A stretch of DNA of 39,417 bases, taken from positions 58,256 to 97,672 of the forward strand of contig BJHE01000002.1 of NCBI GenBank assembly GCA_014191755.1, written 5' to 3'. Source of the DNA: Cyanobium sp. (GTDB taxonomy: Bacteria > Cyanobacteriota > Cyanobacteriia > PCC-6307 > Cyanobiaceae). Made by a program: the position numbers and the translations under genes. This document shows positions 8,979 to 15,763 of this stretch, piece after piece. Within the stretch, counting starts at the first letter, position 1, and each line of letters begins with the position of its first letter. Under the pieces are notes generated by a model that worked only from the letters and a program-made list of their open reading frames with translations, was not told the origin of the DNA and did not search any database.

Positions 8979-9092
8979 CTAGATCCATAGTAGCAGGGAT
9001 TTGAACCCCAGCGCAAAGCCAATATTGAGCAGGAAGTCGCGATAACAGTTGATCTCCAATTCTTCCGCCCTGTCACCTCTTTTACACTTGCT
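8979..9092 (-). pseudogene. Possible C-terminal remnant of a protein gene
   Basis: On the minus strand 37 codons are open between TAA at 9095-9093 and TAG at 8981-8979. The translation ends ELEINCYRDFLLNIGFAL then GFKSLLLWI, which reads like a genuine hydrophobic protein C-terminus, and its base composition matches the adjacent glycosyltransferase. There is no ATG start. It lies just downstream of the glycosyltransferase in the same direction and may be what is left of a second gene of a polysaccharide locus. No family recognised. Confidence 0.25.
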
Positions 9093-9139
9093 TTAGATTC
9101 CCAAAGCCCCTGCAAAGCGCGGACAGATTAGGGCCGGCC

Positions 9140-9784
9140 TTAAAGGTAAAGCGGTTCATGCTTCTCTCGGGTCGACCAATGTTGCTCAGCAGGCATGAAC
9201 ATGCTGCTTGAACCGAAGCTTAGGTGCTGGGTGATGTCTCGGACCTCAACCACGCGCACTTGTCTCGCTAAATTGACGTCCATGAGGGTTTTCCCAAAGA
9301 TTCCTGCTCCAAACATTGTCCATACACCTGTGCCGGCTCGCCTCGCGAGCGCGCTGGCAATGCTGCTCCATACAGCTTCAAGGAATGGGTGCTGCGGTTG
9401 ATGGGCGTAGATGAAGCCGTTGGCTACTTGGGCGGAATGCATATGTGGCCTCCTCAGTAGCACAAGAGGCGACTGAGGATCCAACCAATGCTCAAGCGGC
9501 GACAGGCAGGTTGTGGCGGCATCGGCCCATAGGCCTCCGTAGGTCAAGATGTAAGCCACCCGAAACACGTCGGCCTGCATGGCCGGCAGGCGAATACTGA
9601 GAAAGTCTTCCTGCACTGAGACGCCAAACACGTCCTTAAAAAATAGAGATGCCGTGGCTCGATTAAAGCAACGGTAAGACCAACCTGGGTTGAGGCGCTG
9701 CCATGTCAATGTCATCTCGCGAAGCATCGTTGGCTGCTCTTCTTGGGCCCAATATTGAATAATCGTTGAAATTGCAGGCTTCAT
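9140..9784 (-). CDS. Capsular-polysaccharide-type glycosyltransferase (Caps_synth / DXD sugar-binding family)
   Basis: A protein of 214 residues, short for the family. The N-terminus (IIQYWAQEEQP, then MTLTWQRLNPGWSYRCFN) matches the strand and loop that open nucleotide-sugar-binding GT32/Caps_synth enzymes. The core AMQADVFRVAYILTYGGLWA followed by Asp-Ala-Ala-Thr (about 68-92) matches their K/QADxxRxxxLxxxGGxWxDA block. The Asp of GGLWAD should help bind the metal and nucleotide sugar; the second Asp of a classical DxD is Ala, as in many Caps_synth members. A later FGAGIFGKTL segment may correspond to the acceptor side. It should be cytosolic and transfer a sugar to a surface polysaccharide; donor and acceptor are unknown. 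It is A/T-richer than its neighbours, opposite to them in strand, and flanked by a coding remnant and a duplicated kinase fragment, all signs of acquisition. Confidence 0.75.
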   Translation of the reverse strand: MKPAISTIIQYWAQEEQPTMLREMTLTWQRLNPGWSYRCFNRATASLFFKDVFGVSVQEDFLSIRLPAMQADVFRVAYILTYGGLWADAATTCLSPLEHWLDPQSPLVLLRRPHMHSAQVANGFIYAHQPQHPFLEAVWSSIASALARRAGTGVWTMFGAGIFGKTLMDVNLARQVRVVEVRDITQHLSFGSSSMFMPAEQHWSTREKHEPLYL

Positions 9785-9889
9785 AACATATTCATAGGGG
9801 TGAATTTAGTTTTAAGTTCAGTCGTGCCATAGCAAAGACGGATTATACAGCGATTGATACCTGCACTTACTGCTGTTTCAGTGATTAGG

Positions 9890-9988
9890 GACGGATCCGG
9901 ACGCTCCCCAGCGGATCAAGGCCCTGGTGGGTGGATCCGGCCTTCGGAGCTGCAGGTTTCGCCCGATTGGCCCCGGAGCTGAACCGGT
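9890..9988 (+). repeat. Broken second copy of part of the sugar-kinase gene
   Basis: This stretch matches 8377-8473 inside the N-acetylglucosamine kinase gene over about 98 bases at roughly nine identical bases in ten. The inner 9906-9988 differs from 8392-8473 by only one extra G (CTGGTGGGTGG against CTGGTGGTGG) and three substitutions; further small indels lie to its left. The extra bases disrupt the frame, so it is a relic. In one frame it still reads DPAFGAAGFARLAPELNR, and this runs open into the fructosamine kinase frame. Together with the kinase gene it makes a direct repeat around the kinase 3' end and the glycosyltransferase island. Confidence 0.9.
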
Positions 9989-10065
9989 GTTCTCCGCTCC
10001 CTCAGCTTTTGGTCCGCCTGCGCCTAGCCCGGATGCTTCGATGGCGTCAGCCACGTACCGAGGCC

Positions 10066-11061
10066 ATGGGGATGCCGGGATCTTCGGGTGCGGTGCCGGG
10101 GGATGACCTGGCCGATTGGCTGGCCGAGAACCTCGGGGTTCGCCCGGTCGGCAGGCAGCCGGTGGGCGGGGGCTGCATCCACAGCGCCTGGTGTCTTTCG
10201 GTGGTCCCCTTGGGGGCGCCGGCGGCTACGCCCCGGCCTGCATCGCCGTTCTCCGGGGGACTTCTGTTCGCCAAGACCAACACCCTCGAAGCCCTGCCGC
10301 TGCTGGAGGCGGAGGCCGAGGGCCTGGAGGCCCTGACCCGTGCCGCGGCGGGCACCAACCTCCGCGTGCCGGCGCCCCTCGCCGTGGGGGCTGCCGGGAA
10401 CCAGGCCGTGCTGGTGCTGCCTTGGCTCGAACTGGCGGGATCCGGCTCCGCTGCTGACGATCAGGCCTGGGGGCGCCTGGGGGCCGACCTGGCCATGCTG
10501 CATCGCAGCAGCCTCCTGCGCCCCTGCACGCCGGGGGATCGGCCCGGCAGCTTTGGCTGGCCCCGCGACAATGTCATCGGTTCTGGCCCCCAGCGGAACC
10601 GCTGGCTGGCTGGCTGGGGACGCTTTTTCGCCGAGCGGCGGCTGGCGCCCCAGCTCGAGCGGTTGGAGGGCCGGATGGGCGCGCTGCGGGATGGGCAGAC
10701 CCTGTTGGAGCGGGTGCCGGACTGGCTCGATGGCCACGCTGCGGAGCCGTGTCTGGTGCATGGCGATCTCTGGAGCGGCAATGCCGCCATCGACAGCACC
10801 GGTCACGGAGTGATCTTCGATCCAGCGGTCCACCGCGCAGACCGGGAGGTGGACCTGGCCATGGCCAGGCTATTTGGTGGCTTTCCGGCCCCCTTTTTCG
10901 CGGGCTATGAGGCCACCTGGCCGTTACCCGGCGACCATCTTCGCAGGGTTCCTCTCTATAACCTCTACCACTTGCTCAATCACGCCAACCTGTTCGGCAA
11001 CAGCTATGCCATCCAGGCCCAAGCGGTGATCGATCAACTGCTGCAGGATCCGCCGGCTTGA
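10066..11061 (+). CDS. Fructosamine kinase family protein
   Basis: A 331-residue member of the fructosamine/ketosamine-3-kinase family, related to aminoglycoside phosphotransferases. It phosphorylates sugar groups on glycated amines so that they fall off, a protein-deglycation role known for the family. Seen here: the N-terminal VGGGCIHSAW glycine segment, LLFAKTN with the ATP-binding Lys, the EAEGLEAL helix, the catalytic loop CLVHGDLWSGNAAI, the metal-binding FDPAVHRADREVDLAM, and the typical YNLYHLLNHANLFG C-terminal block. The open frame continues upstream to 9931, but that part is the relic of the neighbouring kinase gene, so I start at the ATG at 10066 (MGMPGSSGAV); 10072 and 10033 are alternatives. 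A VVPLGAPAATPRPASP insert near residue 45 looks lineage-specific. Confidence 0.88.
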   Translation: MGMPGSSGAVPGDDLADWLAENLGVRPVGRQPVGGGCIHSAWCLSVVPLGAPAATPRPASPFSGGLLFAKTNTLEALPLLEAEAEGLEALTRAAAGTNLRVPAPLAVGAAGNQAVLVLPWLELAGSGSAADDQAWGRLGADLAMLHRSSLLRPCTPGDRPGSFGWPRDNVIGSGPQRNRWLAGWGRFFAERRLAPQLERLEGRMGALRDGQTLLERVPDWLDGHAAEPCLVHGDLWSGNAAIDSTGHGVIFDPAVHRADREVDLAMARLFGGFPAPFFAGYEATWPLPGDHLRRVPLYNLYHLLNHANLFGNSYAIQAQAVIDQLLQDPPA

Positions 11062-11308
11062 GTGAAGCCGTAGGCCGCTTTGCCAATTAAAACGGCGCGA
11101 TCAGGTTGTGAAAGCGCCGCTCGTCGGGATTTTGGCGATCTAGGGCCCCTGAACGGCCGCGTGGAGGTGGCAAGAGCCGGAACGGGCCGGAAGGTGAGAA
11201 CGCAGAATGTACTGGGGTGCGATCTGCATCTACCAACGCATCGAACAGCAGCACGTGATGCTTCGATTCGGCAACACGATGGGCGGCACCACCGATGGGC
11301 TGGATCGA

Positions 11309-11683
11309 TCAGCCCAGGTACTCCTTGCGCACGCCCTGGAGGCGTTCCACCACGGCGTTCCGCTTTTCGCTGGTGGTGAGATTGTCCCAACTCCAAGTGC
11401 CTACTACCACCAGACCCAACAGCTCCAGCAGGCCGGGCACGATCGGCAGGAGGTTGATGGTGTCGAGCACCCCTTTGATAAGAATCTGGGCAACAATCAC
11501 GGCCAGCAGGATGCCGGCTGCCTTGCCGACCTTGCCAATCTGGCTCCAGTCGAGCTTGTCGAGGGATTCATTCACCTTGCCGATCACCTCGGCGAAGCGT
11601 TGGTTGAAATCGGCGCCGGCTTCTTCAGCGGCATTGCCAACCGCTTCGGCGGCTTCCTTTGCTTCGGTGCTGAGGTCGCTCAT
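11309..11683 (-). CDS. CAAD-domain membrane protein (CURT1-like)
   Basis: A protein of 124 residues. The N-terminal 45 residues are acidic, Ala/Glu-rich and probably helical (MSDLSTEAKEAAEAVGNAAE). Two transmembrane helices follow (about 53-72 and 78-96), with the short DTINLLP turn between them, and then an amphipathic C-terminal helix (SEKRNAVVERLQGVRKEYLG). This is the CAAD (cyanobacterial aminoacyl-tRNA synthetase appended domain) architecture, which anchors some synthetases to thylakoids and is the bacterial relative of the plant CURT1 proteins that curve thylakoid margins. Here it is free-standing, so a thylakoid-membrane shaping or anchoring role is likely; this is family-based inference. 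Its start faces away from the JAMM protease start, leaving 46 bases for both promoters. Confidence 0.9.
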   Translation of the reverse strand: MSDLSTEAKEAAEAVGNAAEEAGADFNQRFAEVIGKVNESLDKLDWSQIGKVGKAAGILLAVIVAQILIKGVLDTINLLPIVPGLLELLGLVVVGTWSWDNLTTSEKRNAVVERLQGVRKEYLG

Positions 11684-11729
11684 TGCTAGGGGTTTGGTTC
11701 ACACTGAACCACAAGGTAGTGGGGAGTCC

Positions 11730-12233
11730 TTGAACGCGCCACCGGAAATCCGCATCGGTCGTCAGGCGCTGACGCTGATCGATCGACTCCTGGATGCGGC
11801 GGCCCCTGAGGAGGGCTGTGCCCTGCTGCTGGGAACGCGGCGAAGCGGCCCCCGAGATTCGCTGGGAGAGGCCCCCACCCACTGGCATCTGCAGCAGGTG
11901 TGGCCCACGACCAATGTTTGGGAGCCGGGGGTCGAACGGCTGTGCCGCTTCCGGATCGACCCCCGCGAGCAGCTGCTCGCCCAGAAGTGGGCCCGCGCCC
12001 ATGGGCTGGAGGTGCTGGGCTCGCTCCACAGCCACCCAGCCAGCCCGCCGTTACCCTCCGCCACCGACCGCGGTATGGCCTTCGCCCCGACCCTGATGCT
12101 GATCCGCGGCGTGGCCCCAGGGGAGCCTCCCCTGGGGGATGCGGCTGGTGCCTCCGCCCGGCCGGTGCTGTGCTGCTGGTGGCTGGAGCTGGAGGGGCCC
12201 TCCCGGCTTCTGCCGTGGAGAATGGATGATTGA
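11730..12233 (+). CDS. M67 family JAMM/MPN metalloprotease
   Basis: About 167 residues. The JAMM zinc site is complete: Glu28 in APEEGCALLLG, then LGSLHSHPASPPLPSATD with His100, His102, Ser110 and Asp113. Bacterial JAMM proteins of this size trim the C-terminal tail of ubiquitin-like sulfur carriers (ThiS/MoaD type) or cut peptides. I see no ATG; the likely start is TTG at 11730, preceded by GTGGGGAG. The frame is open further upstream but runs antisense to the CAAD gene. The stop overlaps the farthest possible start of the following moeB-type gene and lies 41 bases before its likely ATG, so the two form one operon. That supports a role in activating or processing a sulfur-carrier protein together with the E1-like enzyme; no carrier gene is visible here. 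Confidence 0.88.
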   Translation: MNAPPEIRIGRQALTLIDRLLDAAAPEEGCALLLGTRRSGPRDSLGEAPTHWHLQQVWPTTNVWEPGVERLCRFRIDPREQLLAQKWARAHGLEVLGSLHSHPASPPLPSATDRGMAFAPTLMLIRGVAPGEPPLGDAAGASARPVLCCWWLELEGPSRLLPWRMDD

Positions 12234-12274
12234 AGCGATCGCCCCCGCGGCCGCGCCCCGCTTCCCTTCCACCC

Positions 12275-13447
12275 ATGCTTCCCCCCGACACCAGCGGCGT
12301 TCAGCTCAGCTCCGATGAGGTGGCCCGTTTCGCCCGCCACCTGATCCTGCCGGAAGTGGGGATGGAGGGGCAGAAACGCCTCAAGGCGGCCTCGGTGCTC
12401 TGTGTGGGCACAGGCGGTTTGGGGTCGCCCCTGCTCCTCTACCTGGCCGCCGCCGGCGTGGGGCGCCTCGGGATCGTCGATTTCGACGTGGTGGACCATT
12501 CCAACCTGCAGCGCCAGGTGATCCATGGCACCAGCTGGGTGGGCAAACCCAAGATCGAATCAGCCAAGGCCCGCATCCTCGAGATCAATCCCCACTGCCA
12601 GGTGGATCTCTACGAGACCGCCCTCACCAGTGAGAACGCCCTGCAGATCATCGAGCCCTACGACCTCGTCTGCGACGGCACCGACAACTTCCCCACCCGC
12701 TACCTGGTGAACGACGCCTGCGTGCTGCTGGGCAAACCCAACGTGTACGGCTCGATTTTCCGCTTCGAGGGCCAGGCCACGGTGTTCAACCTGGATGCCG
12801 AAAGCCCCAACTACCGCGACCTCTTCCCCGAGCCGCCGCCGCCGGGCATGGTGCCCTCCTGCGCCGAAGGAGGCGTGGTGGGTGTGCTGCCCGGGATCAT
12901 CGGCGTGATCCAGGCCACCGAGGCGGTGAAGATCATCACCGGCATCGGCACCACCTTGAGCGGCCGCCTGCTGCTGTTTGATGCGCTGAAGATGAGCTTC
13001 CGCGAACTGAAGCTGCGGCCCAATCCCGAGCGCCCGGTGATTGAGAAGCTGATCGATTATCAGGAGTTCTGCGGCGTGGGCGGCAGCGCCCCCGGCCAGG
13101 AGGAGGCCGGAGCCGTGGCGAGTGTGGGGGTGGTGGAGCTCAAGGCCCTGCTCGATGGCGACACCAGCGGCCTGGTGCTGATCGATGTGCGCAATCCCCC
13201 CGAAGCAGAGATCGCCGCGATTCCCGGCGCCACCCTGATTCCCCTCGACCAGATCGAGAGCGGCAGTGCCATCGAGCGGGTGCGGGAGCTGGCGGCCGGT
13301 AAGCAGTTGTATGTGCACTGCAAGCTCGGCGGCCGTAGCGCCAAGGCCCTGATCGCCCTGAAGCGCCACGGCATCGAAGGGATCAATGTGGCCGGCGGCA
13401 TCGACGCTTGGAGCCAGGAGGTGGATCCCTCCGTGCCCCGCTACTGA
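12275..13447 (+). CDS. moeB: MoeB/ThiF-type adenylyltransferase with C-terminal rhodanese domain
   Basis: 390 residues in two parts. Residues about 10-260 are an E1-like ThiF fold: VGTGGLGSPLLLYLAAAGVG nucleotide loop, DFDVVDHSNLQRQ with the ATP-contacting Asp and Arg, then PSCAEGGVVGVLPGIIG. Residues about 280-390 are a rhodanese domain with active-site Cys349 in VHCKLGGRSAKAL. Such fusions, like eukaryotic MOCS3/Uba4, adenylate the C-terminal Gly of a ubiquitin-like sulfur carrier and load sulfur onto it, for molybdopterin or other thio-cofactors. The Cys-x-x-Cys zinc pairs of E. coli MoeB are not apparent; a single Cys remains in DYQEFCGV. I chose the ATG at 12275; a TTG at 12230 would add a Pro/Arg-rich tail. 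It is probably co-transcribed with the JAMM protease just upstream. Confidence 0.93.
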   Translation: MLPPDTSGVQLSSDEVARFARHLILPEVGMEGQKRLKAASVLCVGTGGLGSPLLLYLAAAGVGRLGIVDFDVVDHSNLQRQVIHGTSWVGKPKIESAKARILEINPHCQVDLYETALTSENALQIIEPYDLVCDGTDNFPTRYLVNDACVLLGKPNVYGSIFRFEGQATVFNLDAESPNYRDLFPEPPPPGMVPSCAEGGVVGVLPGIIGVIQATEAVKIITGIGTTLSGRLLLFDALKMSFRELKLRPNPERPVIEKLIDYQEFCGVGGSAPGQEEAGAVASVGVVELKALLDGDTSGLVLIDVRNPPEAEIAAIPGATLIPLDQIESGSAIERVRELAAGKQLYVHCKLGGRSAKALIALKRHGIEGINVAGGIDAWSQEVDPSVPRY

Positions 13448-13455
13448 GGGCCGTA

Positions 13456-14361
13456 ATGGCCTCAATAGGCGACCAAGGCGATGGCCGGCTCCATGCGCTG
13501 CGCCAGCAGAGCGAAGTCAAACGCCGCTTCCATCGGCAGCTTGTGAAGCTGGAATCCCAGTTCGTTCCGCTGCTCTGCAGCGTGCTGCTGCTGGTGGTGC
13601 TCCTGCCGGTCACCGCCGCGCCGGGCAGCAGCTTTCACTGGCTGCTGCCCCTTTTGCTCACCTTTCTGATCACGCAGTCGCTGCGGGCCCTGCCCGGGCT
13701 GAAACCGAACCGGCTGTCGATGGCCATGGTCACGGTGCAGCGGATCCTGGGGATCAGCGCCATCGCCACCATGTGGGGACTGGCTCTGGTGGAGCAGCGA
13801 GGTCCCTACCTGATCCTGCGCATCATGGTGCTGCTGCTCACGGGCCTCTTCTCCATGCTGGCCTCGCTGAGGCTGGTGATGGTGCTGGCGCGGGTGCCAC
13901 GGGTGAATGCCGAGGTGATGGCAGGTGCCGCAGCGGGTTACATCTATCTAGGCCTCACTGGTGGCCTGGTGGCCGCTGCCCTGCAGGTGCTGGTGCCTGG
14001 CACGTTCTCATTGGGAAGCATGGGCAGCCATGAGCTCCTGATCGACCGGCTCACCTACTTCAGTTTCGTGGTGCTGGCGGGCCTGGGCCTGGGGGATGTG
14101 CTGCCCCACAACTTCCTGGGCGAGCGCTTCGTGATTCTGCTGAGCCTGTCCGGCACCCTCTACCTGGCCCTGTTGATGGGGCTGCTGATCGGACGGTTCA
14201 TCGCCACCCAGGAGGTGGAGCTGGAATTCGATGCCCTGGCCGATGAGGTGGAAGATCCCCACAGTCCGATCGCTGGGCGGCTCGCCGGGCTGGGTCGAGG
14301 GGCGCCCAGCGGGGGTGATGGCTTGCAGTCCGAGGACCCTCCAGGGACACAACGCCCCTAA
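13456..14361 (+). CDS. Two-pore-helix type ion channel-like membrane protein (Ion_trans_2 fold)
   Basis: 301 residues with a basic N-terminal helix (HALRQQSEVKRRFHRQL), about six hydrophobic segments and an acidic C-terminal tail. The last pair of segments brackets a pore-loop-like stretch, RLTYFSFVVLAGLGLGDVLP (about 199-218), followed by an inner helix ending LMGLLIGRF. It lines up with the potassium-channel pattern YFSFVTLTTLGYGDITP, but the filter TLGYGD reads GLGLGD here, with Leu for the key Tyr. Potassium selectivity is therefore uncertain. The closest architecture is a voltage-sensor-like six-segment channel, without an obvious Arg-repeat S4. It starts 8 bases after the moeB stop and may be in the same transcript. 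Substrate and gating are unknown. Confidence 0.8.
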   Translation: MASIGDQGDGRLHALRQQSEVKRRFHRQLVKLESQFVPLLCSVLLLVVLLPVTAAPGSSFHWLLPLLLTFLITQSLRALPGLKPNRLSMAMVTVQRILGISAIATMWGLALVEQRGPYLILRIMVLLLTGLFSMLASLRLVMVLARVPRVNAEVMAGAAAGYIYLGLTGGLVAAALQVLVPGTFSLGSMGSHELLIDRLTYFSFVVLAGLGLGDVLPHNFLGERFVILLSLSGTLYLALLMGLLIGRFIATQEVELEFDALADEVEDPHSPIAGRLAGLGRGAPSGGDGLQSEDPPGTQRP

Positions 14362-14392
14362 TGGCGGCCTGCGTCGCTGCTCCGTTGCCGGC

Positions 14393-15628
14393 TCAGTAAT
14401 CCACACCTCGTTTGAGGTCCACGCCCCGCTCGGCGTAGTGCTTGTGGCACACCATCTCGGAATGCACGCTGGCCAGGTCGAAGTAGGCGGGTCGGCTCTT
14501 GCAGCGGCCCGTGATGATCACTTCGGTTTCGGCGGGCTTGCGCAGCAGGGTCTGCACGATCGGCTCCACCGGCAGCAACTCGAGATCCACCGTGGGATTG
14601 AGTTCATCGAGGATCACGGTCTTGTAGAGGCCGCTGGCGATGGCGGCTCGGGCGATTTCCCAGGCCCGCTCGGCCTCGACGTAGTCGATTGGCTGCTGCT
14701 GGCCGCGCCACACGATCGCATCGCGGCCGGAGCGCAGATGATCCACCAGGTGGGGGTAGCTCTCGCGCAGGGCGGCGATGGCGGCGTCTTCGGTGTAGCC
14801 GCTCCCCCCCTTGAGCCACTGCAGGATCAGCACCCGGTGGCTCTTGTCCTGGCTGATGCCGCGGCCGATCGCCTGCAGGGCCTTGCCCAGGGCGCTGGTG
14901 GATTTGCCCTTGCCCTCGCCGGTGTAGATCTCAATCCCATCGAGCCCCCGCTCCCGGGCCTCCGCCTCCACGCCGTCGTCGTCGCCATTCCAGGATTCGG
15001 AACCGTCCCGATCCTCGGGGGTCCGGCGGCGGTGAGCCCGCATCTCTGAGTGCAGATCAGCCAGGCGCACCAGTTCCCGCGGAGCTCCCCGGCCGGTGCA
15101 GATCACCTCCATGCCCGCGGGCTTGGCCGCCAAGGTGCGCACCACCTCGGCGGCATCGAGCAACCCCAGGTCGAGCACGGGATTGAGCTCGTCGAGCACC
15201 AGCACCGAGTAAAGGTCGCTGGCGATGGCCCCCTTGGCGATGTCCCAGCCGCGCTGGGCTTCCTGACGATCGAAGCGGGTGGCCTGGTCGGCGGTGAAGT
15301 ATTCGCCCCGGCCGGTGCGCACCTGGTCGATCAGGTGAGGAAAGCCCTGCTGCAGGGCCTCGATCGCGGCGTCCTCGTCGTAGGAACGGCCGGGTCCCTT
15401 CAGGAACCGCAGCAGCAGCACCCGGGTGCGCTTGCGCTCGCAGATACCCAGGCCGATGGTGCGGAGCACCACCCCCAGGGCCGCCTGGCTTTTCCCCTTG
15501 CCGTCACCGTCGTAGACATGCAACTGACCGTGGGCGCGTTCATCGCTGCCGGCGGCCGTGCGGATGCCGATACCCCGGCCGGTGCCCCGTTGGGGGGTCT
15601 GGGTAGGACCGGGGGGCGGGGGCGTCAT
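14393..15628 (-). CDS. Tandem corrinoid adenosyltransferase (CobO/BtuR family) with two P-loop domains
   Basis: 411 residues containing two CobO-like domains. Domain 1 (about 30-200) has the P-loop GDGKGKSQ at 41-48, the FLKGPGRSYDEDAA segment and LDELNPVLDL near 145. Domain 2 (about 230-400) repeats this as GEGKGKST at 237-244, WLKGGSGYTEDAA and LDELNPTVDL near 340, ending with the HSEMVCHKHY block; domain 1 has the matching HSEMRAHRR. CobO enzymes transfer the adenosyl group of ATP to cobalt of cob(I)yrinic acid a,c-diamide or cobalamin. Family members are usually about 200 residues and work as dimers, so this gene encodes a covalent pseudo-dimer. Both P-loops look intact, though domain 2 matches the family better. 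The divergent larE start lies 135 bases away. The linker (about 200-228) is acidic and variable. Confidence 0.9.
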   Translation of the reverse strand: MTPPPPGPTQTPQRGTGRGIGIRTAAGSDERAHGQLHVYDGDGKGKSQAALGVVLRTIGLGICERKRTRVLLLRFLKGPGRSYDEDAAIEALQQGFPHLIDQVRTGRGEYFTADQATRFDRQEAQRGWDIAKGAIASDLYSVLVLDELNPVLDLGLLDAAEVVRTLAAKPAGMEVICTGRGAPRELVRLADLHSEMRAHRRRTPEDRDGSESWNGDDDGVEAEARERGLDGIEIYTGEGKGKSTSALGKALQAIGRGISQDKSHRVLILQWLKGGSGYTEDAAIAALRESYPHLVDHLRSGRDAIVWRGQQQPIDYVEAERAWEIARAAIASGLYKTVILDELNPTVDLELLPVEPIVQTLLRKPAETEVIITGRCKSRPAYFDLASVHSEMVCHKHYAERGVDLKRGVDY

Positions 15629-15763
15629 CGGGAGGCGGTGATCCGTGGATGCTACTGAGCACCCTGAGTTGATCCCCTGGAATCCACCCGATCTGAGCGG
15701 CGGGCTCGGGGTCGCTTGGCCGGTCTCTCCCTGAATGGGATCGGACTTGCCAGGATCATCCCC

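Larger units (their letters stand above)
8758..9139. other. Intergenic region after the sugar kinase, with a coding remnant
   Basis: About 380 bases without an intact gene. The left half is GC-rich like the kinase and the right half is A/T-richer like the neighbouring glycosyltransferase, so the junction of foreign and native DNA lies here, around 8900-8960. The A/T-rich part holds inverted repeats and a protein-like remnant on the minus strand, both listed separately. Confidence 0.6.

Noticed and set aside
8991..9015. tRNA-like T-arm on the minus strand (GGTTCAAATCC at 9007-8997)
   Set aside because: The 11-base match and a possible T-stem exist, but no acceptor, D-arm or anticodon arm can be formed upstream, and the stretch also reads as a protein remnant.
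9931..10065. N-terminal extension of the fructosamine kinase frame
   Set aside because: The first residues are the relic of the neighbouring sugar-kinase gene read in frame by chance. Conserved kinase sequence begins after 10066.
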